The position numbers and the translations under genes were made by a program. From the NCBI GenBank assembly GCA_039720395.1, contig CM077824.1, positions 18,065,046 through 18,129,045 on the forward strand: a stretch of 64,000 nucleotides of DNA, in the 5' to 3' direction. Positions 11,335 to 21,383 of this stretch are shown here, piece after piece. The notes under the pieces were generated by a model. That model searched no databases, was not told the DNA's origin, and saw nothing but the letters and a program-made list of their open reading frames with translations. Source of the DNA: Liquidambar formosana. Taxonomy: Eukaryota; Streptophyta; Magnoliopsida; Saxifragales; Altingiaceae. Within the stretch, counting starts at the first letter, position 1; each line of letters begins with the position of its first letter.

Positions 11335-11900
11335 AAAAATTTTACATATAGAATTAAACATAGAGCAAGAAGAATTTAAAAAGACTCTAACAGCATATAT
11401 AGACACAAGAAGTATCGAATCAATGGTTCGGAAATGAGTATTTCTAGGAAATTTCATAAAAAAAGCTTGTAGACCAATCAAAGAAATTATATCAGATGAA
11501 ACAACCATAAGTTTTGATCAGGTAACTATTCCTATCAAAATCCGATTTAGAGAAGAAATCATTAGACATCAATTTTGGTTAGCAAAAGGTGATGCTTTTA
11601 GTAGTGATATACTATTAGGCAATGAATTTTTTAAAAAATATGAGCCTATATTTGTAAGCACATCAGAAATAAAAATCTCAATAGACCAAGAATTAGATAC
11701 TTTTTTAATAATTATAAGTGAAACTAAAGTCATTAAAAGACAGATCACAAAAGAAATACAACATTTATACCCTCAAAATTAGAGTCCGAGCAATAAGCAT
11801 GGTGAGGATATAGAAGATGTAGAAATAGGATTAGACGGTTACAAAATTTCATTGGGACAAAAAATAGAACCTTTAAAGAAAAAGGCACTTGCCTAGATAG
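11335..11900 (+). pseudogene. EPRV A: aspartic protease remnant
   Basis: A region with beta-strand pattern contains AYIDTRSIES at about 11393, at the position of the D-T-G active site of retroviral-type aspartic proteases. It is followed about 70 residues later by a SSDILLGNEFFKKY segment, the usual hydrophobic-LG flap end of this family. The active site reads D-T-R (11402-11410) here and D-M-G in copy B, so both are altered at different residues. A stop at 11435 and a TAG at 11780 interrupt the frame. Confidence 0.6.
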
Positions 11901-13440
11901 AAGATGTTATAAACAGATAAATAAAATTCAAAAAGAAATAAATGAAAACTTTATTCTCCAACAAGTGCTAAAAGATGAAAAAAGAGTAGCAAAATATGAC
12001 AAACTACAAGAAATTAAGAACTTAATAAAACCTGCTTTAGGAATAGACCCAATAGTAGCATGGGAAAGGATAAACAGAATGTGTTATCATACCCTTAGAC
12101 CCATATAGAATTATTAATGGCAAACCGATAGCCTATAGTCTTAGTGATAGACGAGAGTTTGTTAAGCAAATGGATAAATTACTTGCACTCAAACTAATAA
12201 GACCAAGTATTAGTCCCCATAATAGTCTTGCATTATTTGTAGAAAATCATGCAGAAATTTTTAGAAAAAAGAAAAAGAAGGTCATAGACTATAGACTACA
12301 GAGAATTAAATAAGAATTGTCAATTTGACTCCTATAACATTCCAAATAAAGATATGTTAATAAATGTTATAGAAGGAAAAAATTGGTTTTCAAAATTTGA
12401 CTGTAAGTCAAGCTTTTGGCAAATCAAGATTAACCGAGACAGTATCTCAGGGACAGCATTTTCAACCCCTCAAGGTAAGTACAAATGGTTAGTTATGCCA
12501 TTTGGATATAAAAAAGCTCCACAAGTATTTCAAAGACGAATGGATGATATATTTAGAGTTCACTCAGAATATTGTTTTGTATATATAGATGATGTCCTTG
12601 TAGCGAGTAAGATCGAAGACGAACCTTATAATAATTATAGAAGCATAATGAAAGAATTCATTAAACATGGGTTAATTATTAGTGAAAGCAAAATGGTTCT
12701 TAGACATAATGAAATTGATTTTCTCGGTTTACACATCAAAGCAGAAAAAATTAAGCTTCAAGACCATATTACAAGAAAATTAATAGATTTCTCAGAAGAT
12801 ATTAAGAATAGAAAAGAATTACAAAGCTTTTTAGGAATACTCAATTGTGCTACTAATTTTTTAAGAGGAATAGCAAACAAGAGAGCTAGTTTAACAACAA
12901 AATTAAAAGGAAAAGAAATCACGAATCTTTTTAAATGGACAGACTATGATAAGAAAGTAATTAGAGAAATAAAAGAAGAAGTAAAGAAAATCCCTCCTTT
13001 AGACTTGCCAAATCCTGAAGACTATTTTATAATAGAGACAGATGCGTCACAACATCAATGGGGTGTTGTTTATTATGCAATCTATGCCAAGACACAAAAT
13101 CGAAAGTTATGCAGATATAGATCTGGAACTTTTATCTCAACTGAGAATAATTATACTGCCCTTGAATGAGAGGTTTTAGCAATTATCTGAGGAATAGAAA
13201 GATATGTAATCTTTCTAAAACCAAAGACTTTTACAATTATAACAAATTCGTCATATGTTAAGAATTTAAAAAATTTAAACTATTCAAAGACAAGATCTCA
13301 ACGACTAATTAGATGGCAAATCTATTTAAATGAATTTAGTTTTATAGTTGATCACAAAAAAGGAAAAGATAATGTTGTTCCCAATAAATTAAGCTGGGAT
13401 GAAAGATTTATTACAAATTGTTTCACTAATTGATCTTGTT
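11901..13440 (+). pseudogene. EPRV A: reverse transcriptase and RNase H
   Basis: The palm contains WFSKFDCKSSFWQIK, then a TPQGKYKWLVMPFGYKKAP block and the catalytic YIDDVLVA (YIDD codons 12582-12593). FLGLHI, LQSFLGILN and further conserved blocks follow. RNase H follows with ETDASQHQWG (catalytic Asp at 13041-13043) and a degenerate third block (TNSSYVKN). This enzyme pair makes the DNA genome from pregenomic RNA. The frame is open at 12354-13166 only. It is ended by a TGA at 13167, and a frameshift lies upstream near 12070. The set of motifs is diagnostic for caulimovirids. Confidence 0.9.
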
Positions 13441-13639
13441 TTATGTTGAGAACAAAAATAGAGAAAAAGACCATACGTGACAAAGAACATGGATTCAATA
13501 GACCTAGCTTCATAACTAGCATTTCCTATGGTTTCAAGAGTTCAAATCCTAAAAGAAGTGAAGACGAAGACCAATTCAAATAAAGAAGACCCATACTCCA
13601 GGAAAAGACCAGCAAAACATAATAAGACTCAAAATCATA

Positions 13640-14784
13640 ATAGGAGGATTATTTTATCCATGATTTGATAGACAAAAATATTTTCTAGATCTTGAAAATT
13701 AGAGACAAGAGTTTACAGATAAAGAGCTCATGATAGGAGACGCGCTATGGTGGTTTCGCACCAATGCATTACATGTCTCATTCAGACAGACTTTAGTTTC
13801 AACTCTTCGATATATGTGAAATGTTAGACTTGAAAAAGAAGGAGAAGGTAACCTTCAAGACCTTGAAGATGACTCTAGCATAGCTAGTAGACACTCTAAT
13901 GAATATTTTAAGAGACCTAAAGAGAAATTCATCAAAGATTCAAAAAGACTTCCTACTATTTCGTATGCTAAATAGCTCAAACAAGAGATTTAGACTAGAG
14001 AACTTCAAAAAAGAAGTACCACAAGATTAACTACCTTGTTAATTATAAGATAACAATATTTCATGAACCAGGTCCTATTACATCAATTGAGCAAGAAGAA
14101 ATTAATGATATTAAAAGTTATCTTAATTGTTTCTCTTGAGACAACATGCTAGAAGGTATACTCCCTATAAGAGGTGTCTGTCCAGAATAGCTGATGGGGT
14201 ATGTTTACTATGAAGATGGAAACAAAGATGTTAAAAGATTTCTGTTCAAAAATGGATTAGTTGCTTTAATTAAAGTTAATAAATCCATAGCAGAAGTAGA
14301 TTTTCTTGAAGATGAAGTACTTAGTCAACTAATGGTGTTGGAAAATGATACTTCATTTTATATTGAAGTATTTTCTTTAGGAATGGTGCTATTATGAGAT
14401 AATTAGATTCCGAGTTTTCACTTACTTAGGATCTCAGCAAACGATATTGATCCAGATTTCAAAAATGATTATGAACCAAGGGTTATCTTTGATAATGACT
14501 TAATTAGACAAAGGATGGAGATAATAGACCAAATTACAAAAACATTATAAGAAAGACCTACTTACTGGTACACTGCTTACCAAAGCAATAAATATCTCAT
14601 GCAGTTCTCAAAACCTTATGGAAGAGAAATAGAGATAGAAAAGTATGAAAGGAATCAACAGACCCCGATAGACTTACCAGTAGGACTCCATGAGGTAGCA
14701 TACCTAGCACTAAAGACAAAAGGAATAAGAAAAAGAGCAATTGAAATTAGTGATCTGCAAGAAAAGATAAAAGAAAAATAATCT
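13640..14784 (+). pseudogene. EPRV A: post-RT ORF of unknown function
   Basis: Copy B retains parts of the same frame, so it was a real viral ORF. Visible features are a GDALWWF segment, a K/R-rich middle, and a C-terminal half ending in a K-rich tail before a TAA at about 14779. No similarity to the viroplasmin/transactivator of caulimoviruses or to a known transmission factor could be recognised. It sits between RNase H and the genome promoter, where RTBV, florendoviruses and others carry an extra ORF. Many stops are present, for example at 13817 and 14188. Confidence 0.5.
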
Positions 14785-14960
14785 GCTTTAAAGAAGAATC
14801 TGCTTTCTAAAAAGCAAGATAATACTTTACAGACCTCATATGAAGAAAAAGGAGAGAAGCATGTGAAGAATTCAGACCAAAGGACACCATCCTAGCTCAT
14901 CAAAGGACGATGGAGAATCTCAAGAAGATAAGGATCCCAGAGCATCCAATGCTGAAAGAC

Positions 14961-14972
14961 CTCTATAAAAGG
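14961..14972 (+). promoter_or_regulatory. EPRV A: probable pregenomic RNA promoter TATA box
   Basis: CTCTATAAAAGG lies just after the last ORF and before the noncoding leader, the usual place of the 35S-type promoter in caulimovirids. The same box is kept in copy B at 28967-28978. Confidence 0.65.
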
Positions 14973-15000
14973 ATAAGAAGAAGAAACCTACAAGAGTGAT

Positions 15001-15523
15001 TTAGTTCAAGCATTAGAGATTTAGTTTTTTCTTTTTGTATTAAACCACTTCTTTATTCCTAGTCTAGTATTGTAATCTTTGAGCGTAGTAGTGGATGCTA
15101 GTTTAGTTATGTTGTTCTAAGCCTACCCCAATCCCTATAGGAATAAGCTATATCCTATGTATGTGTGTATCCAAGTTCTTTCAATGAAATAGAGTTTGTT
15201 TCATCCAGCCTACATTTTTATCAATATGTTCTGTTGCCCTTTGCCTTTAGACCATATACTCTACTTTGGCCATAGTGAGTCGTTGATAGCCTTTGTTTAA
15301 GTTGTTGGTTTAGCCTATCAGCCGTGTTCGGGCATTAAGGCGTTAAAGCCCATTAGACTCTTAAAGGTAAGTCAGTGAGGCAAAAACGAGTCCATAAAGG
15401 GGATCAGATGCGATCATAGGCAAGGATAACAACAAGAAAGAGAAGAAGAGAAAAAGAAGCGGAAGCTGTTGTAGACCATACCCACTCGGCGAAGGTAAAC
15501 TTTCATTTACTTATGTTTGATAT
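15001..15523 (+). other. EPRV A: noncoding leader region
   Basis: Stop-rich sequence between the promoter and the first small ORF, conserved in copy B (29040-29539). It includes a G-rich motif GGGGATCAGATGC at 15399 that partly resembles the plant initiator-tRNA-Met primer site (TGGTATCAGAGC). The first 200 bases probably include the transcript end, but no clear AATAAA was found. Confidence 0.55.
15399..15411 (+). other. Candidate tRNA-Met primer-binding site, degenerate
   Basis: GGGGATCAGATGC matches much of TGGTATCAGAGC with an extra base. The position in the leader after the promoter is right for minus-strand priming in caulimovirids. Copy B has a weaker version (GGGATTAGATG at 29415). 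Confidence 0.3.
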
Positions 15524-15943
15524 ATGCTAAAACTAGGAGCCATTTTAATTTCTAGTAACTTTAAGGCTTGTGAATCTAAATTATCTACTTCCAATAGAGT
15601 TAATAGTTTAAAAGAAATTGTAATGGAAGTGTTAGAGAAAGGAGAAAAGTATGATTCTTATCCATACTTTAAGAAGGAACTTTTATACCTTAAAAAGACT
15701 TACTCTAAACTTAGACAATATCCCACACCAGAAGTTTATACTGAGCTTTATTGTAAAGGATCTATCTTAATAGACTGTTGGAGAAATCTTAGAGTTAACT
15801 ACCAATTAGCTATAGAAGTAGCAGAGACCCTTTTAGAATGTGCGGAAAAAAGACTCGTAAAGTATATAAAAGAATATCAAATTTCTATAGACAATATCGC
15901 TCCAATAGAAGAAGAAGTAACTACGATAATAGAAGATCAGTGA
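15524..15943 (+). pseudogene. EPRV A: small ORF 1
   Basis: A 139-codon frame opens with ATG at 15524 and is uninterrupted in copy A, while copy B has stops. The product is charged and helical, with a YFKKELLYLKKTYSKLRQYP segment and a C-terminal acidic tail. It is the first ORF after the leader, where badnaviruses and tungroviruses carry a small virion-associated or unknown protein. No family was recognised. It is listed as a pseudogene because the whole element is dead, but this ORF itself is open. Confidence 0.6.
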
Positions 15944-16066
15944 TTTAAATATACCAAGTGGAATTTATAAGAGAAAATATTTAAATTAATAAGACCAAAT
16001 TTTAAGATTATCAATAAAAGACTTAGAAAAGAAATTACCAATATATTCTAGTATGTTACTTAGCTT

Positions 16067-16629
16067 ATGAGCATATTGCCAAAATACAATCATTACGAAG
16101 AAAGCGGATTCAACCTTGACATCTCTAGATATAGCAGGATACCTAGCTTTGATGTAGACAACATATCATATTTACTTAACCTTAGAGGAACTTATAACTA
16201 CCTTACATCCATTTTAGTGTGGATAAAATAGATAAGACAATGGAAGCTATCTGATATAGCTAAAGATTATCCAGCGGCCAGAGAAGCAGTTAATAGACTA
16301 CATTTTAGTCTAGGAAGAGTAGAGAGACAAATTAGATTTATATAAAAAGAAAAGAATTTCCTTAACTTATCAAAGATTTGAAGAAATCCCAAATTTTAGT
16401 ATTAGTCAAGCTATAGACGACTTATTCCGTAATAAGGTATGGATTTTATCAACCCTTTCTGACATAGCATACAAAGAATTAGATCCAATAAGAGACGTAT
16501 TAATCCTACAACCAATTCAAGAATTTCATCAATATATTAACCAGCATACTAGTATTAATAGACTTTTAATTGAAATATATAATTTTCCCAGGAAGCCTTT
16601 AAGCCTGCAACAAATTATAAATTTCAGTT
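16067..16629 (+). pseudogene. EPRV A: small ORF 2, paralogue of small ORF 3
   Basis: The frame starts with ATG at 16067 and ends at TAA at about 16627, but has a TAG at 16229 and at least one shift near 16345. Copy B keeps it open to its solo LTR. Features: YLLNLRGTYNYLTSILVWIK near the N-terminus, a basic RFI-KK-RI stretch in the middle, an ELDxIRD motif, and a C-terminal RKPLSLQQIINF. All have counterparts at similar positions in the next ORF. The function is unknown. Confidence 0.65.
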
Positions 16630-16637
16630 AATAATAT

Positions 16638-17199
16638 ATGAGCATATTTTCAGACTTCGTTCATTATTTAAGAGCTAAAATAGACCCAGAAATTGATAGA
16701 CTTAGTAGGAGAAATTAATATTGACGAAGAGATAGAAATAAAGCATCTTTTAGAAAAAGTTGGAACTTTTGCATATCTGGACCATATAATTAATTGGCTT
16801 TGCATTGTTCAAAGAAGACTAACAGAGATTAATAGAATAGAAGATAAAGACGAAATCCTTAATATTCGTAACAAAGTTCACTGAAATATAAATCTAATAG
16901 TTTTTATAAGAAGAAAAAGAATTTGTCAGACTTACGAAAAGATTAAATTTATACCAAATTTAATCTTAACCAAGCAAAAAACGATCGATTTACATCTAAG
17001 AAGACATTAGATATTAGGAATCTAATCAGATTATGGTGATGACGAATTAGACCTTATAAGAGACGATTGGATTATAATATCTATTCATCAATTTAACAGA
17101 AGATTAAGAGAAAAGTATAATTTAGATAGACTTATTATTATTATAGATGATTTTCCTAGCAAACCTCTTACTTTACAAGAAGTAATTGCTAGACAATAA
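16638..17199 (+). pseudogene. EPRV A: small ORF 3, paralogue of small ORF 2
   Basis: It starts with ATG at 16638, eight bases after the stop of small ORF 2, and ends with TAA at about 17197. It has at least one frameshift near 16710 and a TGA at about 16882. Matching features to small ORF 2 are HLLEKVGTFAYLDHIINWL, the basic VFIRRKRI stretch, DELDLIRDD and SKPLTLQEVI. Its span (562 bases) is almost the same as that of ORF 2 (563). A tandem gene duplication in the virus is inferred. Confidence 0.65.
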
Positions 17200-17215
17200 A
17201 ATATAGATAAGACTT

Positions 17216-17311
17216 GTGGCTCTTTTAGAAATAGTAAAAGTTACAAACATTTTGGAAAGTTATAGATATCAAAAAACGGAAACAAAAGACATAAAGCATG
17301 TTATCCTTTGA
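17216..17311 (+). pseudogene. EPRV A: probable start of the polyprotein
   Basis: A 31-codon frame begins with GTG at 17216, possibly a mutated ATG, 17 bases after small ORF 3. It reads ALLEIVKVTNILESYRYQK and stops with TGA at 17309. Its helical, charged character fits the coiled-coil region found at the other end of the insert. If correct, the viral circle was opened just inside the polyprotein. Copy B does not reach this region, so it cannot be compared. Confidence 0.35.
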
Positions 17312-17779
17312 AGGACTTGTGGGGCCCAAGTGTAAAATAACAAATTGATCTTATTCAGGAGTCAATACGGGCACAATTTCAAGACTCCTAGCTTGGTCCG
17401 TGACAACCACCGAAATTAATTAAACATGCGAAATTAATTACACATGCTTTCACATTTTGTAATAAATTCCATCCGCCGCATTTCCCCTACTTGCCTTTAT
17501 CATCCCTTCTGGGAAATTATTGAAGGGAAATTTCAAACAGAAACTCTCTCTCTCTCTCTCTCTCTCACTCATCTATATATATATATATATATAGATGGTA
17601 GTACACTCTTTTTTCTATCCCAACCATTGACCAAACATTTCTCTCTGTCTTTGGTCTTTAATCTTCATCATTGGATTTCTTGCTCCTAGTGTTTTTTTCT
17701 TTGTTTATGTGTTTGCGTCATTGGAGATAAACGAACAAGTGACAAACAAAAAACACGAAAATAAACAACAGAACAACTC
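17312..17779 (+). promoter_or_regulatory. Upstream region of the bHLH gene
   Basis: Noncoding DNA between EPRV A and the bHLH start codon. It contains a CT microsatellite (about 17544-17566) and a TA run (about 17573-17594) that could serve as TATA element. No specific factor site was identified. Confidence 0.45.
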
Positions 17780-18936
17780 ATGCAGCCCGGCAGTGGTAGC
17801 TCTTGTAAAAGTGATCGAAATCTAGTAGAGAAAAATCGAAGAATGCACATGAAATCTCTCTATTCCATGCTTGCCTCCCTTATTCTTCCCCAATATTCAA
17901 AGGTAAACAACTAAACTCTCTCTCTCTCTTTCTCTTCCCACTCTCTCTCTCTCTCTCTCTCTCGTGTAATTAAAGTGCATGGACGCTTTTTAGGCAAATC
18001 CCCCCATACATGTTTTGTTGGATCTAGCAACCACTCATGTAAAGCATTTGCAAGAAAGAATAGAGGAACTGAAACAAACAAAGGAACTACTCAAAGGGGA
18101 TAACAATCGTACACAAAAGAGAACGAGAGGCGCAATTGCACCAGTAATCAACTTGAGAAATTTCGAATCTGCTTTGGAGGTGAACTTGATTATTGGGCCA
18201 GATAAGAAGTTCATGTTACATGAACTTATCAGTGCGCTGGAGGAGGAAGGAGCTGAGGTGATATCTGCTAGCCACTGCACTTTGGGAGATAAGATCTCTT
18301 ACACAATTCATTCTCAGGTATACATATATACGGTTATGTTCCTATTAGCACGTGTTGATATAAGTTATATCAGCATCATACATTGAGGGTTGTATCTCTT
18401 GCATTGGTCCAATAAACCTCATATCCCCCTCATGCATGAAGTACAACTTTCAATGCAGAGGTATATCAGCATATGCTTACCTGATCATCATCATCATCTT
18501 ATATATATATATATATATACAGGTCTGGTCTTATAGGCTGCAGCCGATATATGGTTGTATCAGCGTGAGCAATCCCGGGCGTTCATTCAAAATATTAATA
18601 TTATTGTCTCTTTGATTTGATTCTTTATTTGTTCTTTTATATTTAAAAAATCCTAGTGTGATATAAAATTATATATTCACATGATCAATCAATTTGTCAG
18701 TTCAAATGCTATGTAGACCACAAATAAACGATTTCATCCCCAGGGTATTGCTATACGTGTGTTACACCAAAATATAATGTAAGTGTAGGGCCGAGTGCTA
18801 ACAAATAAATTTGTGAGTTGTCTCTATCCCATGAGTAGTAACAATATTGCTTGGTTGATCTTTGCAGGCTATTAGTGCCAGAATTGGTATAGAGCCTTCC
18901 GGAGTGGATGAGAGATTGAAGAAGCTGATTCCTTAA
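17780..18936 (+). CDS. bHLH transcription factor (bHLH162-like group), three exons
   Basis: Exons 17780-17902, 17994-18317 and 18868-18936 join in frame (phase 0) with GT-AG introns to give about 171 residues and a TAA. Exon 1 carries the basic region and helix 1 (LVEKNRRMHMKSLYSMLASL). Exon 2 carries helix 2 (LATTHVKHLQERIEELKQ) and a C-terminal ACT-like beta-alpha region (VISASHCTLGDKISYTIH). Exon 3 ends with GVDERLKKLIP. The basic region keeps the E and the last R of E-box-binding bHLHs but has Arg in the His position. The family binds DNA as dimers in the nucleus; targets here are unknown. No stop or frameshift was found. ATG at 17780 was chosen because it precedes the basic region in frame. 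CT repeats also lie in intron 1. Confidence 0.85.
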
Positions 18937-21080
18937 ATTATTAGACTTCGCTTGGGGCGCGCACGTCTTCATGGAAATTAAATGAAGATCATCAAAATTT
19001 TAGAATATTGGCTCCATCACCCACTACCTGTGTCTCAAAATTCACACATAAATCTTAGAGAATTATAGCTTAATTGTGCCGTTTCATAGTTTTCCAATTA
19101 ATATAAAATATTGTATAATATTTTTCACAATTTGTTATCCATCGTTTCTACTTGTGGTAAGATTGATCTACGGTCCCCCTGTATTAGCAGCTTTGTATGC
19201 ATCAATCAGGCCAAAATAATAAAGGCAATTAGTACTCGTAGTAGGACCATAAAAGAGTTGTACCTAGACCAACTGTGAGGCTGTGAAGCATCAGATCCAT
19301 GAGTTACGTGGTGTCCTTTGTGGATAAGGTTAAAGCGATTGAAAGCAATTGTTTTCCTTCTTCTTGGTCAATGAATTGGTCATCAAACAAAAAAAAAAAA
19401 ATGTTGTCATGAGGATGTCCCCACCTGTGTTGTGCATCAGTGCGTGGATGGGTTGTACAGTACAATGCCTAAACCTAGTGCTGATGCGACTTAAATGAGA
19501 GCGTCCTCACCTAAAAATTTTTCATGTATCAAAGGATATTTATCCAAAATTTTAATTTTGAAAATAATTAAATTTTTGGATAAATGAAAATATAGTATCT
19601 TGATTGAGGAAATTAAAGAGCCTATATGTCTTGATATGGCTTATAAGAGCGCACGGGACAATGCTTGACTAGGGAATAGTGAAAGGGAATATACAATTAA
19701 TGACACAATTATTACATTGGAAATGATGAAAATGCATCGTAAGTGGTGAAAGTTGTATGAAGAAATGGGAAATTAGTAGAAAGTCCATATCTAAGAACTT
19801 GTGAAGTCATAATGATTAAATAAAATCTTTTAATACCTCAAGTCCATTGTATATATAAAACGCTAATGTTTTATGTTCTTGGTGGGTTTCTTTATTTCGT
19901 GAATACCATTCATGCCCTCCCCCTAAATAGGGTATTTTTTCCTAGTTGTTGGCTTTCAATTTTTTTGCAAGATGCTCCTAAAGTGTATACTCCATGATTT
20001 CCGGGGCAATAAACCATATTGCCATGTTTATCTCCATGATTTCCGTGAATACCATTCATGATTTCTAAGGCAATAAACCATATCTAAACCGTATTGCCGT
20101 GGCATATTGCCATGTTTATCTCCACGACAGTAGTTCATATTTTGTGCCTTAAATGGATTTCCTTATTCAGTCGAAAACATGGCCATATACTTTATGTAAT
20201 TGTTTTAATTCATTTTCCATTGTAACTCATTTCAAGGAAAAATAATTTAAACAGCTACAAACATCATGTAACGAGTTACAAGTGAATTCAAATCTGCCGA
20301 CAATCTACTGATAGTTACATAAACTCATATAAAATACATGTAACTGTATATGTAAATTATTAATGTGTGCACCCGAGAGTCATACATTGACATATACATA
20401 CCACCATTTTAGATGGGACTTGACAGTTGACAAAGGTGTGTGTGTGCGTGGCCTAATCCGACTTTGCGTCTGTTTTTCTTCTTCCTTATTTGGAGTATAA
20501 TGTCGTAGCTTGGAGAAAACTACGTTAGCCTAGAAACGGCCTCATGCCTAACTAGGTGGTCCAGTAGTCTTGTACTCTAGCAAATCAACAGTTTGTGCTA
20601 GTGTTCACACCTTGGTATCTAAGACACTTTTTTTTTCTTAACCAAACACTTTTTGTTTTCTAAAACCCTTGCGGAATCATCATTATTTTCTATTTTTGTT
20701 TTTCTGATGGGTTTTCTTAAGGTATGCTCTTAGGGTACATGTTAAGCACAATTATTGAAATAATCATTGCACTATAATGTCGGTAGGAATGTGTGGTTGG
20801 AATGTATGTAAGAGATTGGCTGTGATGTTAGTACACCGAGTGAGTCTTCCATGTCATTGTGGAGAAAAACTTATATATATGCAACTATGACATGGCCACG
20901 TGGTGTCATAGGCCAATGAGAATAAAGCAAAGTAAAATTATGGGACTAAAAAATACACTGACAATTCTACTTTACTCCACTTCTATTGACTTGTGATACT
21001 ATATCAGCCATATCACAGTTACATATACGTTTTTCTTAGGTGGTGGGCCAATGTGAAAAGAAAGAAAAGGTGATAAAATA
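18937..21080. other. Noncoding region downstream of the bHLH gene
   Basis: No gene recognised. It presumably holds the bHLH 3' UTR at its start. It has an A-run at 19388-19401 and a local repeat at 19988-20121. Nothing else could be supported. Confidence 0.5.
19988..20121 (+). repeat. Local imperfect repeat
   Basis: The phrases CAATAAACCATAT and GCCATGTTTATCTCCA each occur twice, and TCCATGATTTCCG occurs twice, within about 130 bases. Probably a small tandem duplication; no function seen. Confidence 0.6.
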
Positions 21081-21082
21081 TA

Positions 21083-21381
21083 CTCCTTCCATCCCACAAA
21101 TATATGCCTCTTTTACATTTTTGGCTGTCCCAAAATTTTTGTCTTTATGAAAAGTCAAATTATAAATTTTCTTAACTTTCCCATGTTATCCTTTTATTGC
21201 ACCAAGAATTAATTTTAACACAAAACTAATGCATTGATAGTAGGATAAGAGTATTTTTGCAAAGAAAAAAATTAAGTGGAAGATAAATTAATGCATTAAT
21301 TGATTTTCTCAATCTGTGTGTTTTTGCCAAAAAAAAAAAACAAAAAGAAAAAAAAATCTTATCTTTGTGGGATGGAGGGAG
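21083..21381. mobile_element. Stowaway-like MITE
   Basis: Terminal inverted repeats CTCCTTCCATCCCACAAA and its imperfect complement ending GGGATGGAGGGAG are flanked by TA on both sides, as in Tc1/mariner MITEs. A related copy lies at 34410-34669. Confidence 0.8.
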
Positions 21382-21383
21382 TA

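Larger units (their letters stand above)
3736..17305 (+). mobile_element. Endogenous pararetrovirus copy A (Caulimoviridae), near unit length, defective
   Basis: Caulimovirid gene order is visible on one strand: coiled coil, putative movement protein, coat protein with zinc knuckle, aspartic protease, reverse transcriptase, RNase H, extra ORF, TATA promoter, leader, small ORFs. No integrase and no LTRs of its own are present, which separates it from Gypsy retrotransposons. Without the 3528-bp solo LTR and its duplicated target the viral part is about 10 kb, which is long for the family. Stops and frameshifts occur in nearly every reading frame. The genus was not assigned; the layout with small ORFs before a large polyprotein recalls the badnavirus/tungrovirus side of the family. 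Confidence 0.85.

Noticed and set aside
3736..17305. Intact or active virus
   Set aside because: Stops, frameshifts and solo LTR insertions break nearly every viral frame in both copies.
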